Shown: positions 1-5,456 of the stretch, one piece after another | Layout: the number at the start of each line of letters is the position of its first letter | Position numbering within the stretch: position 1 is the stretch's first letter | Source: UBA6901 sp964355495 | Lineage (GTDB): Bacteria; Pseudomonadota; Gammaproteobacteria; Acidiferrobacterales; UBA6901 | DNA length: 6,267 nt | Assembly: GCA_964355495.1 (NCBI GenBank) | Contig: CAYHES010000150.1 | Location: forward strand, 1-6,267 | Direction: 5' to 3' | Notes under the pieces: model-generated | Told to the model about the DNA's origin: nothing | Databases searched by the model: none | What the model saw: the letters and a program-made list of their open reading frames with translations, nothing else | Program-made: the position numbers and the translations under genes

Positions 1-1151
1 ACGATTTTTCCGAGGAAGACCTGCGTCCGTATTTCCCCGAGCCGCAGGTGGTGGGCGGCATGTTCGACGTGGTGCATCGCCTGTATGGCCTCGACATCCA
101 CGAAGTGCCGGGTGTGGAGCTTTGGCATCCGGACGCGCACTTCTACGAGATCCGCGATGCGAGTGGCCAGGTGCGCGGCCGTTTCTACATGGACCTGTAC
201 GCGCGCCCGCACAAGCGCGGCGGCGCTTGGATGGACGACTGCATGTCGCGCAAGCGCGATGCCCAGGGCGTGCAGGCGCCGGTCGCCTACCTCACCTGCA
301 ATTTCAGCGCACCGGTCGGCGGCAAGCCGGCGTTGTTCACGCATGACGAAGTCACCACGCTGTTCCACGAGTTCGGCCACGGCCTGCACCACATGCTCAC
401 GCTGGTCGACTACACGAGCGTGGCCGGCATCAACGGGGTGAAGTGGGACGCGGTCGAACTGCCCAGCCAGTTCATGGAGAACTGGTGCTGGGAGCGGCAG
501 GCGCTGGATGTACTCGCCCGGCATTACGAAAGCGGCGCGTCGCTGCCCGAGGCGCTGTACAAGAAGATGATCGCGGCGCGCAACTTCCAGTCGGCCATGC
601 AGATGGTGCGGCAGATCGAGTTCTCGCTGTTCGACATGCGCCTGCACAGCGACTTCGATCTTATAAAGTCGCGCGCCAGCGCGCACGGCTCGCCTCGACC
701 GAATGAAGGACTTTTACCAACTCCCCCTCTCCCGCCTCAGCGGGAGAGGGCAAGGGGTGAGGGCACTCCCCCCGGGAGAGGGAATGAGGGTGAGGGCAGC
801 GCCAGCGACGAATTCCGTCACGCGATACAGCAACTGCTCGACGAAGTACGCCGGGAAGTATCGGTGGTGTTTCCGCCGGCGTTCAACCGCTTTCCGAACA
901 GCTTCGGTCATATTTTTGCCGGTGGCTACGCGGCCGGTTACTACAGCTACAAATGGGCGGAGGTGCTGTCGGCCGATGCCTTCTCCAAGTTCGAGGAAAA
1001 CGGCGTGTTCAATCGCCAGACCGGCGAGGAATTCCTGCATAATATCCTCGAGCAGGGCGGGGCCTACGAGCCGATGGAACTGTTCGTGCGCTTTCGCGGC
1101 CGCAAACCGAAAATCGATGCGCTGCTGCGCCATTCCGGCCTGGCGGCGTGA
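1..1151 (+). CDS. prlC: Oligopeptidase A (M3 family zinc metallopeptidase), 5'-truncated by the window edge
   Basis: This is a cytoplasmic zinc oligopeptidase that degrades short peptides, including signal-peptide fragments. The window holds the last 382 residues; the family is about 680 long, so the N-terminal part is outside. The first complete codon is at position 3. The active-site motif HEFGH lies at 366-380, and the third zinc ligand is the Glu of VELPSQ at 456-458. The family signature FGHIFAGGYAAGYYSY, with the substrate-binding His and Tyr residues, lies around 903-950. The sequence upstream of the first possible start (FSEEDLRPYFPEPQ) is also family-like, so this is continuous coding sequence and not a gene start. 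The oddity is an extra 42-47 residues between LFDMRLHSDF and the helix EFRHAIQQLLDEV. These are rich in Pro, Arg, Gly and Glu and come from a palindromic DNA repeat that stays in frame. Both flanks match the family well, so the gene is probably functional. No terminator follows; the next gene begins 17 bp later. Confidence 0.95.
   Translation, partial: DFSEEDLRPYFPEPQVVGGMFDVVHRLYGLDIHEVPGVELWHPDAHFYEIRDASGQVRGRFYMDLYARPHKRGGAWMDDCMSRKRDAQGVQAPVAYLTCNFSAPVGGKPALFTHDEVTTLFHEFGHGLHHMLTLVDYTSVAGINGVKWDAVELPSQFMENWCWERQALDVLARHYESGASLPEALYKKMIAARNFQSAMQMVRQIEFSLFDMRLHSDFDLIKSRASAHGSPRPNEGLLPTPPLPPQRERARGEGTPPGRGNEGEGSASDEFRHAIQQLLDEVRREVSVVFPPAFNRFPNSFGHIFAGGYAAGYYSYKWAEVLSADAFSKFEENGVFNRQTGEEFLHNILEQGGAYEPMELFVRFRGRKPKIDALLRHSGLAA
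673..807. repeat. Palindromic G-rich repeat element inserted in frame in the peptidase gene
   Basis: This block is absent from the normal M3 peptidase layout. It contains a perfect inverted repeat, CCCTCTCCCGC (725-735) and GCGGGAGAGGG (740-750), with a 4-nt loop. Two similar tandem units follow (741-765 and 773-798), each starting CGGGAGAGGG and ending GGGTGAGGGCA or similar. The 9-mer GCGCCAGCG occurs at both ends (673-681 and 799-807), with starts 126 bp apart. Elements of this CCCTCTCCC/GGGAGAGGG type are, to my knowledge, common as dispersed intergenic repeats in proteobacterial genomes. The exact left edge is uncertain: comparison with relatives suggests the foreign sequence could begin as early as about 660. 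Confidence 0.8.
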
Positions 1152-1167
1152 GGAAGGGAGTCAAATC

Positions 1168-1656
1168 ATGAGAGGTCGTTTATTCATCCTGTTGAGTCTG
1201 GCATTCGCCTGCCCGACCATCGCCCTGGGCGCCGATCCTGCCGTGACCGCCCCGGCGCCCGAGCGCGCGGACGTTGCAACACCGGCCGTTGTGCCACCCG
1301 CCCAGGTTGTGGACGAAAAGCCAAAGCCTGCGGAAAGACCGAAACCGGTGGAAAAGCCACGGCCGGTGGAAAAACCGCGCCCCACTGTCGAGATCGCCCG
1401 GCCACCGGAAGTGGTGCCCAGTAAACCCATCGAGCCGCCGGCACCGGCCGCTATGCCGGCGCTCTCGCCGGCAGCCGACAACGGCACGGCCAGGGAAGGC
1501 GAGGCGCAAGCCGATTACTCATTCGGCTGCCTGGCGCTGTCTTTTGCTATGCTCATTATAGGAATCGTCGCCGGATTTCTCGGGCGGCACTTCTTGAGCC
1601 GCCACAAACTGGGCGGCATGACCGTGAGGATTGGAACATGGCGCGGAATTCCCTGA
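1168..1656 (+). CDS. Small exported proline-rich protein with C-terminal transmembrane helix, function unknown
   Basis: I do not recognise a family for this 162-residue protein. It starts at the ATG at 1168, which has a good AGGAAGGGAG ribosome-binding site just upstream. Residues 1-22 look like a signal peptide (MRGRLFILLSLAFACPTIALG) or a first membrane anchor. Residues 25-110 are low-complexity, rich in Pro, Ala, Val, Lys and Glu. They include four six-residue units of the form [K/R]P[K/R]P[A/V]E, with the last unit diverged. Residues 119-139 form a hydrophobic helix (FGCLALSFAMLIIGIVAGFLG), followed by a short basic tail. The Pro-Lys/Pro-Glu segment resembles the periplasm-spanning linker of TonB-like proteins, but no TonB C-terminal domain is present and the helix is at the other end. 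Its 3' end overlaps the next gene by 19 bp, so the two are probably translated together. It is likely an envelope protein; a role beyond that would be a guess. Confidence 0.75.
   Translation: MRGRLFILLSLAFACPTIALGADPAVTAPAPERADVATPAVVPPAQVVDEKPKPAERPKPVEKPRPVEKPRPTVEIARPPEVVPSKPIEPPAPAAMPALSPAADNGTAREGEAQADYSFGCLALSFAMLIIGIVAGFLGRHFLSRHKLGGMTVRIGTWRGIP
1318..1389 (+). repeat. Four 18-bp coding repeats (hexapeptide KPxPxE)
   Basis: Four consecutive 18-bp units lie at 1318-1335, 1336-1353, 1354-1371 and 1372-1389. They encode KPKPAE, RPKPVE, KPRPVE and KPRPTV. Units 2 and 3 are nearly identical at DNA level around CCGGTGGAAAA. Such a tract is prone to copy-number change by slippage, and changes of 18 bp would keep the frame and alter only the length of the Pro-rich linker. 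Confidence 0.75.
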
Positions 1657-2153
1657 TTCTTGCCCTGGCGGCGGTGCTCGCCGCCGCACCGGTCTACGCC
1701 GCCAAGCTCTACAAGTGGGTGGATGAGCGCGGCAATATCTCCTACCAGGATCGGCCGCCACCGGAGGGCAGGGGCAAGGTCGAGGAGAAAAATTTACGCG
1801 AGGGGCGCGGCGGCGACAGCGGCAGCCCGGCGGCCGCCGAGGCGGCGGCCAAGTCGCCGGTGACGCTGTACATGGTGCCGAAGTGCAGCCCCTGCGATAT
1901 GGCGCGCACCTACCTCAAGAAGCGCGGCGTGCCCTTCAGCGAGATCAACGTTTCCGAGAAGAACCCGCAGGCGCAGCAGGAGATGGTCAAGAAGATTGGC
2001 GAACTTTCCGTGCCCACGATCACGGTCGGCAGCAAGGTCATGCAGGGTTATGTTGAATCGCTGCTGGCGGGCGAACTCGACCAAGCCGGTTATCCGAAGC
2101 CGGAAGCCGGTCCCGAAGGCGCCGAGGCGCCGGAAGCCGCGCCCGCACAATAA
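1638..2153 (+). CDS. Exported DUF4124-glutaredoxin fusion protein
   Basis: This 171-residue protein has a signal peptide at residues 1-21 (cleavage near VYAA). A DUF4124 domain follows at about 22-45 (KLYKWVDERGNISYQDRPP), a short beta motif common in proteobacterial envelope proteins. An Ala/Gly-rich linker covers about 55-73. A glutaredoxin-like thioredoxin fold covers about 75-145. The redox motif is CSPC (Cys83 and Cys86, in VPKCSPCDMARTYL) in place of the usual CPYC, and SVPTITV carries the cis-proline (Pro126). The tail from about 152 is Pro/Glu/Ala-rich. It probably acts as a periplasmic or membrane-attached thiol-disulfide protein; the partner is unknown. The start ATG at 1638 has TGAGGA 7 nt upstream, inside the preceding gene. 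A terminator follows directly. Domain assignment is firm; the physiological role is inferred. Confidence 0.9.
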   Translation: MARNSLILALAAVLAAAPVYAAKLYKWVDERGNISYQDRPPPEGRGKVEEKNLREGRGGDSGSPAAAEAAAKSPVTLYMVPKCSPCDMARTYLKKRGVPFSEINVSEKNPQAQQEMVKKIGELSVPTITVGSKVMQGYVESLLAGELDQAGYPKPEAGPEGAEAPEAAPAQ

Positions 2154-2164
2154 ACCCGCATCCA

Positions 2165-2199
2165 CCGCCGCGCCCCAACCGGACGCGGCGGCATTTTTT
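2165..2199 (+). terminator. Rho-independent terminator after the DUF4124-glutaredoxin gene
   Basis: A perfect 8-bp GC stem, CCGCCGCG (2165-2172) with CGCGGCGG (2184-2191), encloses an 11-nt loop. After two bases, a run of six T follows (2194-2199). It begins 11 bp after the stop codon and ends 18 bp before the exonuclease III start. Confidence 0.85.
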
Positions 2200-2217
2200 C
2201 TCCGCGCCTGCGCGCCC

Positions 2218-2985
2218 ATGATAATCGCCAGTTGGAACGTCAATTCCCTGAACGTGCGTCTGCCGCAGGTACTCGCGTGGCTGGCGGCCGAGCAGCCGGA
2301 TGTGCTGGCGCTGCAGGAAACCAAACTGGTGGATGAGAAGTTCCCGCGCGCCGAGATCGAAGCAGCCGGTTACCATGCCGTGTACGCGGGGCAGAAGACT
2401 TATAACGGCGTTGCCCTGCTCAGCCGCCAGCCGGCGCAGAACGTCGTGACCGCTATCCCCGGCCTGGATGACGCGCAGCAGCGTGTGCTCGCCGCCACGT
2501 TCACGGGCGTGCGGGTGGTTAATCTGTACGTGCCGAATGGCGAGAGCGTGGAGTCGGACAAATACCGTTACAAGCTCAACTGGCTGGAGGCGCTGACGGC
2601 GTGGATCAAACAAGAGCTCGCCGCGCACCCGCGGCTTGTGGTGCTTGGCGATTTCAATATCGCACCGGAAGCGCGCGATGTGCACGACCCGAAGCAGTGG
2701 GAAGGGCGCGTGCTCTTCAGTGAGCCGGAGCGCGCCGCCTTTCGGCAACTGCTGGCGGCCGGCTTATGCGACACGTTCCGGTTGTTCGAGCAGCCGGAGA
2801 AAAGCTTCAGCTGGTGGGATTACCGCCTGCAAGGCTTTCGGCGCAATCATGGCTTGCGCATCGACCATGTGCTGGCGAGTGACGCCCTGTGCAAGCGGTG
2901 CGAGACCAGCCGCATCGACAAGGGCCCGCGCGCCCATGAGCGGCCCTCCGACCATGCACTGGTGGTGGCGGAATTTAATACCTAA
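2218..2985 (+). CDS. xth: Exodeoxyribonuclease III (AP endonuclease)
   Basis: This 255-residue protein belongs to the ExoIII/APE1 branch of the EEP nuclease superfamily. It cleaves DNA 5' to abasic sites and removes 3' blocking groups and nucleotides in base-excision repair, in the cytoplasm. The motifs run in order: WNVNSLNVR (Asn7), LQETK (metal-binding Glu34), NLYVPNG (Tyr104), GDFNIAPEA (Asp145, Asn147), SWWDYR (199-203), RIDHVLAS (Asp216) and the catalytic SDHALVVAEF (Asp245, His246). Length fits the family (about 250-270), with no gap. The ATG at 2218 is chosen because the family begins M-(K)-I-I-A-S-W-N; the upstream open frame is only read-through of the preceding gene and terminator. 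No Shine-Dalgarno sequence is visible before the start. The gene converges on the binding-protein gene, 62 bp away. Confidence 0.96.
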   Translation: MIIASWNVNSLNVRLPQVLAWLAAEQPDVLALQETKLVDEKFPRAEIEAAGYHAVYAGQKTYNGVALLSRQPAQNVVTAIPGLDDAQQRVLAATFTGVRVVNLYVPNGESVESDKYRYKLNWLEALTAWIKQELAAHPRLVVLGDFNIAPEARDVHDPKQWEGRVLFSEPERAAFRQLLAAGLCDTFRLFEQPEKSFSWWDYRLQGFRRNHGLRIDHVLASDALCKRCETSRIDKGPRAHERPSDHALVVAEFNT

Positions 2986-2997
2986 AGGATGGTGTGT

Positions 2998-3037
2998 AAA
3001 ACGGCGAACAGCCTGGTTGTGACAAGACAGTTCGCCG
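2998..3037 (-). terminator. Probable intrinsic terminator of the solute-binding protein gene
   Basis: The inverted repeat CGGCGAAC (3002-3009) and GTTCGCCG (3030-3037) forms an 8-bp stem with a 20-nt loop. Read on the minus strand, the stem is followed by TTTT (complement of 2998-3001), 10 bp after the stop of the minus-strand gene. There is no T-run on the plus side, so it suits the binding-protein gene rather than xth. The short T-run and long loop make it a weak candidate. Confidence 0.5.
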
Positions 3038-3047
3038 GCATGGAGGA

Positions 3048-3863
3048 TTACAGCTCGAACCCCCAGACGTCGCGCATCAGTTTGCCGAGGCCCTGGTATT
3101 CCTCCACGGTTGCCGGCAACAGTGCCTGGATTTTGAAAACGTCGCGCAGTTTCTGCGTTGCGGTCGCGCCTTCCGGCGACAGCAATGCCTGGGCGATGCG
3201 CTCGCGTTTCTCCGCGGTCACGCGTGGCCCGGCGCTGAACGCCTGATTCGGTAGTGGTTTGCTGGTGAACAGCACCTTGGTGGCTTTCGCTTCCTTGTCG
3301 AGATCCTGGTGCAGTTTGGCCTGCAGAATGCCGCCGACGCACTTGCCGCTTTTCACACCTTTGTACACATCCGCGAAGTTCTGCACCTCGATGATCAGCG
3401 GCTGGCGCGAAGGGTTATCAAATTCGTACAGCACCGTGAGCGTTGCCAGATTGGGCGACGGAAAGGCGCACACCGTGCGCCCGGCCAGATCCTTGAGATT
3501 GTTGATCTTGTCCTGGTTGTTCTTGGTGATGGCCACGAACACCAGATTGCCCGGGAACTTCACCAGTGGCACGTGGCTGAGTTTGGCCATGCGCCAGCCC
3601 ACGAACGCCGGGCCGTCCAGCACGATGTCGTAATTTCCCTTGCGCATTTCGCTCTGGTAGATCAGGAAGTTGTCGCCATACCGGAACGTGACCTTCTCGC
3701 CGGCGGCCTTGCTCAACAGGTCGGCGATCGGTTTGAAGATTTCCTCTTCTTTTTCCCTGGTATCGCGCGGCGCGGAACTCAGTATCAGCTCCGCCTGCAC
3801 CGGGATCAGGGACAGAAGTGCGAACAGGGCGAATGCCCCATTGAAATAGCGTATGTGTTGCAT
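3048..3863 (-). CDS. Periplasmic phosphate/phosphonate-type (PhnD-like) substrate-binding protein
   Basis: This 271-residue protein begins with a signal peptide (residues 1-24, MQHIRYFNGAFALFALLSLIPVQA). A type II periplasmic-binding fold of the PhnD/PtxB-like class follows. Recognisable stretches are LSSAPRDTREKEEEIFKPIADLL (start of the first lobe), VTFRYGDNFLIYQSEMRKGNYDIVLDGPAF (about 58-87), LKDLAGRTVCAFPSPNLATL (about 123-142) and a KSGKCVGGIL segment (about 171-180). The last part (VTAEKRERIAQALLSPEG) is the usual C-terminal helix pattern. It would bind a small, probably anionic, ligand in the periplasm; the ligand cannot be read from sequence, and phosphonate is only one option. The start at 3863 is preferred because it begins the signal peptide and has GAGG 8 nt upstream. 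An in-frame ATG at 3923 would put 20 polar residues in front. No transporter permease or ATPase is adjacent on the visible side. Confidence 0.85.
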   Translation of the reverse strand: MQHIRYFNGAFALFALLSLIPVQAELILSSAPRDTREKEEEIFKPIADLLSKAAGEKVTFRYGDNFLIYQSEMRKGNYDIVLDGPAFVGWRMAKLSHVPLVKFPGNLVFVAITKNNQDKINNLKDLAGRTVCAFPSPNLATLTVLYEFDNPSRQPLIIEVQNFADVYKGVKSGKCVGGILQAKLHQDLDKEAKATKVLFTSKPLPNQAFSAGPRVTAEKRERIAQALLSPEGATATQKLRDVFKIQALLPATVEEYQGLGKLMRDVWGFEL

Positions 3864-3941
3864 GTGCCCCGCCTCGAATAAGTAATGCCGCAGTTCGGCA
3901 CGTAGGCCGACTGTTTTGCTCATTATTAACCAAATCAAATC

Positions 3942-4041
3942 NNNNNNNNNNNNNNNNNNNNNNNNNNNNNNNNNNNNNNNNNNNNNNNNNNNNNNNNNNN
4001 NNNNNNNNNNNNNNNNNNNNNNNNNNNNNNNNNNNNNNNNN
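3942..4041. other. Assembly gap (100 N) with an identical 14-mer on both edges
   Basis: Exactly 100 unknown bases, the usual placeholder for a gap of unknown size. The sequence AACCAAATCAAATC occurs immediately left (3928-3941) and immediately right (4042-4055). Reading frames crossing this interval are not real evidence of coding. Confidence 0.98.
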
Positions 4042-4209
4042 AACCAAATCAAATCGACTATCACCGGGATGGTGCAAGTACTGAGCCATAGGCGTGCGCT
4101 CCGGCACTCGGGTGTAGTAATTACCGACGGCCACCTGCATGGGAATGCTCAAAAATCCCTGCTCATTGTGTGGAAGCAGAAAATCCGCAAGAAAGGCCTT
4201 GACCCGGTT
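4042..4209 (-). pseudogene. Possible remnant or incomplete part of an unidentified gene running into the gap
   Basis: On the minus strand 56 codons are open from 4209 to the gap edge. They give a protein-like sequence (NRVKAFLADFLLPHNEQG, then FLSIPMQVAVGNYYTRVPER, then TPMAQYLHHPGDSRFDLV) with ordinary amino-acid composition. The plus-strand readings look poorer. Upstream in this frame a stop lies at 4240-4242 with no ATG, GTG or TTG before 4152 (TTG) and 4140 (ATG). The best-looking part therefore lacks a proper start. I do not recognise the family. It may be a gene whose 5' end decayed, a short gene starting at TTG 4152 or ATG 4140 and continuing in the missing sequence, or chance. The rest of 3864-4265 holds only the gap and the operon promoter. 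Confidence 0.3.
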
Positions 4210-4227
4210 ATTGCATTTGTAAATAAT
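4199..4227 (+). promoter_or_regulatory. Sigma70-type promoter of the porin/FMN/PepSY operon
   Basis: The -35 box TTGACC (4199-4204) is separated by exactly 17 bp from the -10 box AATAAT (4222-4227). Each matches five of six consensus bases. Transcription would start near 4234, about 30 bp before the porin start. The promoter sits in an AT-rich patch inside GC-rich surroundings. Confidence 0.65.
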
Positions 4228-4244
4228 AACAATTCTTATTTACA
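4218..4244. promoter_or_regulatory. Fur-box-like operator overlapping the -10 element
   Basis: A palindrome with perfect 9-bp arms, TGTAAATAA (4218-4226) and TTATTTACA (4236-4244), is centred on 4231. The core 4222-4240 matches the classical 19-bp Fur box (GATAATGATAATCATTATC) at 13 of 19 positions by hand count, and the variant AATGAGAAT-N-ATTCTCATT about as well. It covers the -10 box and the expected transcription start, where a repressor would block RNA polymerase. Fur as the binder is inferred; another dimeric regulator such as Zur or a MarR-type protein is possible. Confidence 0.6.
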
Positions 4245-4265
4245 TTTATTCCCGGGAGCGAAGCG

Positions 4266-5447
4266 ATGAGACGTACCTATGTAGCCTTGGCCGGCAGCGC
4301 GGCCCTGTTGTGGGTGCTGGTGGCCCAGGCGGCACCGACCACCGATGAGAAAATCGAGATACTGAGCGAAGAACTTGAGCGCCTGAAGACCCAGATTGCC
4401 GCCGACAAGGGCGTGCCGGCTGGTCAGGAGCGGGGCAAGGCCACCATCGGCGGCTACGGCGAGCTGCACTACAACAACCTCGACTCGAAGAAGGAGATCG
4501 ACCTGCACCGCTTCGTGCTGTTCTTTGGCCACAAGTTCAGCGACACGATCCGCTTCCATTCCGAGGTGGAGATCGAGCACACCTTCCTCAAGGACAACAC
4601 CTCCGGAAGCGCAGCCAAGGGCGAAGTGGAAATCGAGCAGGCCTTCCTCGAGTTTGATCTCAGCCAGAAACACCGCGCCCAAGCCGGTCTGTTCCTGATC
4701 CCGGTCGGCATCCTCAATGAGACCCACGAGCCGCCGACCTTCTATGGCGTCGAGCGCAACTCGGTGGAAAACCGGATCATTCCCGCCACCTGGTGGGAGG
4801 CGGGCGCCGGCCTCAAGGGTGAGATCAACGCGGGCTTTGGCTACGATCTCGCCATGACCTCCGGCCTCAGCATCACCACGACCGGCTCCTCGGCCTACAA
4901 CATCCGCAGCGGGCGCAAGAAGGTTTCCGAGGCGCCGGCGGGCGATCTCGCCTACGCCGGCCGGCTGCGCTGGACCGGCATCCCCGGCGTGGAGCTGGCG
5001 ACTACGGTCTACCACCAGAATGACATCAACCAGACTGGCACGATTCTGCCGCCGATCAGCGCCACGCTCGTCGAAGGCCACGCGGTCGTGAGCAAAGGTC
5101 CGTTCGCCGTCCGCGCGCTCTTCGCCCAGTGGCGCCTGCATGGCGGCAGCGACACCAACAACCCGTCGGTGGGCGCGAGTGCCGCAACGAGCGGCTCCGA
5201 TATCCAGAACGGCTGGTACGTTGAGCCGTCGTTCCGGATCACGCCGCAGTGGGGCGTGTTCACGCGTTACAGTGAATGGAACAACCGCGCCGGCGACGCC
5301 AACGCCACGCACACCGAAACCCGCCAGACTGATTACGGCGTGAACTACTGGCCGCATCCGCAGGTGGTGGTCAAGGCCGATGTGTTGAAGCAGGAAGGCG
5401 CGACCCGCGACAACGGCTATAATCTCGGCGTCGGTTACATGTTCTGA
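4266..5447 (+). CDS. Outer-membrane porin with N-terminal coiled coil (phosphate-selective porin O/P-like)
   Basis: This 393-residue protein has a signal peptide (residues 1-22, cleavage near AQA-AP). A short heptad coiled coil follows at about 26-46 (DEKIEILSEELERLKTQIAAD), then a beta-barrel with alternating hydrophobic/aromatic strands. Typical pieces are TIGGYGELHYNN (about 60-71), HRFVLFFGHKFSDTIRFHSEVEIEH (about 81-105) and AFLEFDLSQKHRAQAGLFLIPVG. The chain ends YNLGVGYMF, with the C-terminal Phe that signals BamA-dependent insertion. These features fit the OprP/OprO-like or DcaP-like porin group; the substrate is unknown. The ATG at 4266 has GGGAG 7 nt upstream and lies just after the promoter/operator. 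It is the first gene of the apparent operon, with only 9 bp to the next gene. A porin under a Fur-like site, rather than a TonB-dependent receptor, is unusual for iron uptake. Confidence 0.88.
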   Translation: MRRTYVALAGSAALLWVLVAQAAPTTDEKIEILSEELERLKTQIAADKGVPAGQERGKATIGGYGELHYNNLDSKKEIDLHRFVLFFGHKFSDTIRFHSEVEIEHTFLKDNTSGSAAKGEVEIEQAFLEFDLSQKHRAQAGLFLIPVGILNETHEPPTFYGVERNSVENRIIPATWWEAGAGLKGEINAGFGYDLAMTSGLSITTTGSSAYNIRSGRKKVSEAPAGDLAYAGRLRWTGIPGVELATTVYHQNDINQTGTILPPISATLVEGHAVVSKGPFAVRALFAQWRLHGGSDTNNPSVGASAATSGSDIQNGWYVEPSFRITPQWGVFTRYSEWNNRAGDANATHTETRQTDYGVNYWPHPQVVVKADVLKQEGATRDNGYNLGVGYMF

Positions 5448-5456
5448 GGGCAGGGT

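Noticed and set aside
741..798. CRISPR-like array in the G-rich repeats
   Set aside because: There are only two diverged units, with a few bases between them and no spacer-sized unique sequence; they belong to a dispersed palindromic repeat.
673..807. Reading the insertion in the peptidase as a sign that the gene is dead
   Set aside because: The frame is intact to the natural stop, and all catalytic and substrate-binding motifs on both sides are conserved.
703..1167. Extension of the proline-rich protein frame upstream to 703
   Set aside because: This part is the out-of-frame shadow of the peptidase gene. The ATG at 1168 has a proper ribosome-binding site and begins a signal peptide.
1996..2217. 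Longer N-terminus for exonuclease III starting at 1996
   Set aside because: It overlaps the glutaredoxin gene and the terminator hairpin, and the enzyme family begins at MIIASWN, which is position 2218.
2038..2748. A 236-codon minus-strand frame opposite exonuclease III
   Set aside because: It has no recognisable motif and crosses the terminator and two well-supported plus-strand genes; it is a composition shadow.
3864..3923. Alternative start of the binding protein at the ATG at 3923
   Set aside because: It would put 20 mostly polar or charged residues before a clear signal peptide; the ATG at 3863 has GAGG at a good distance.
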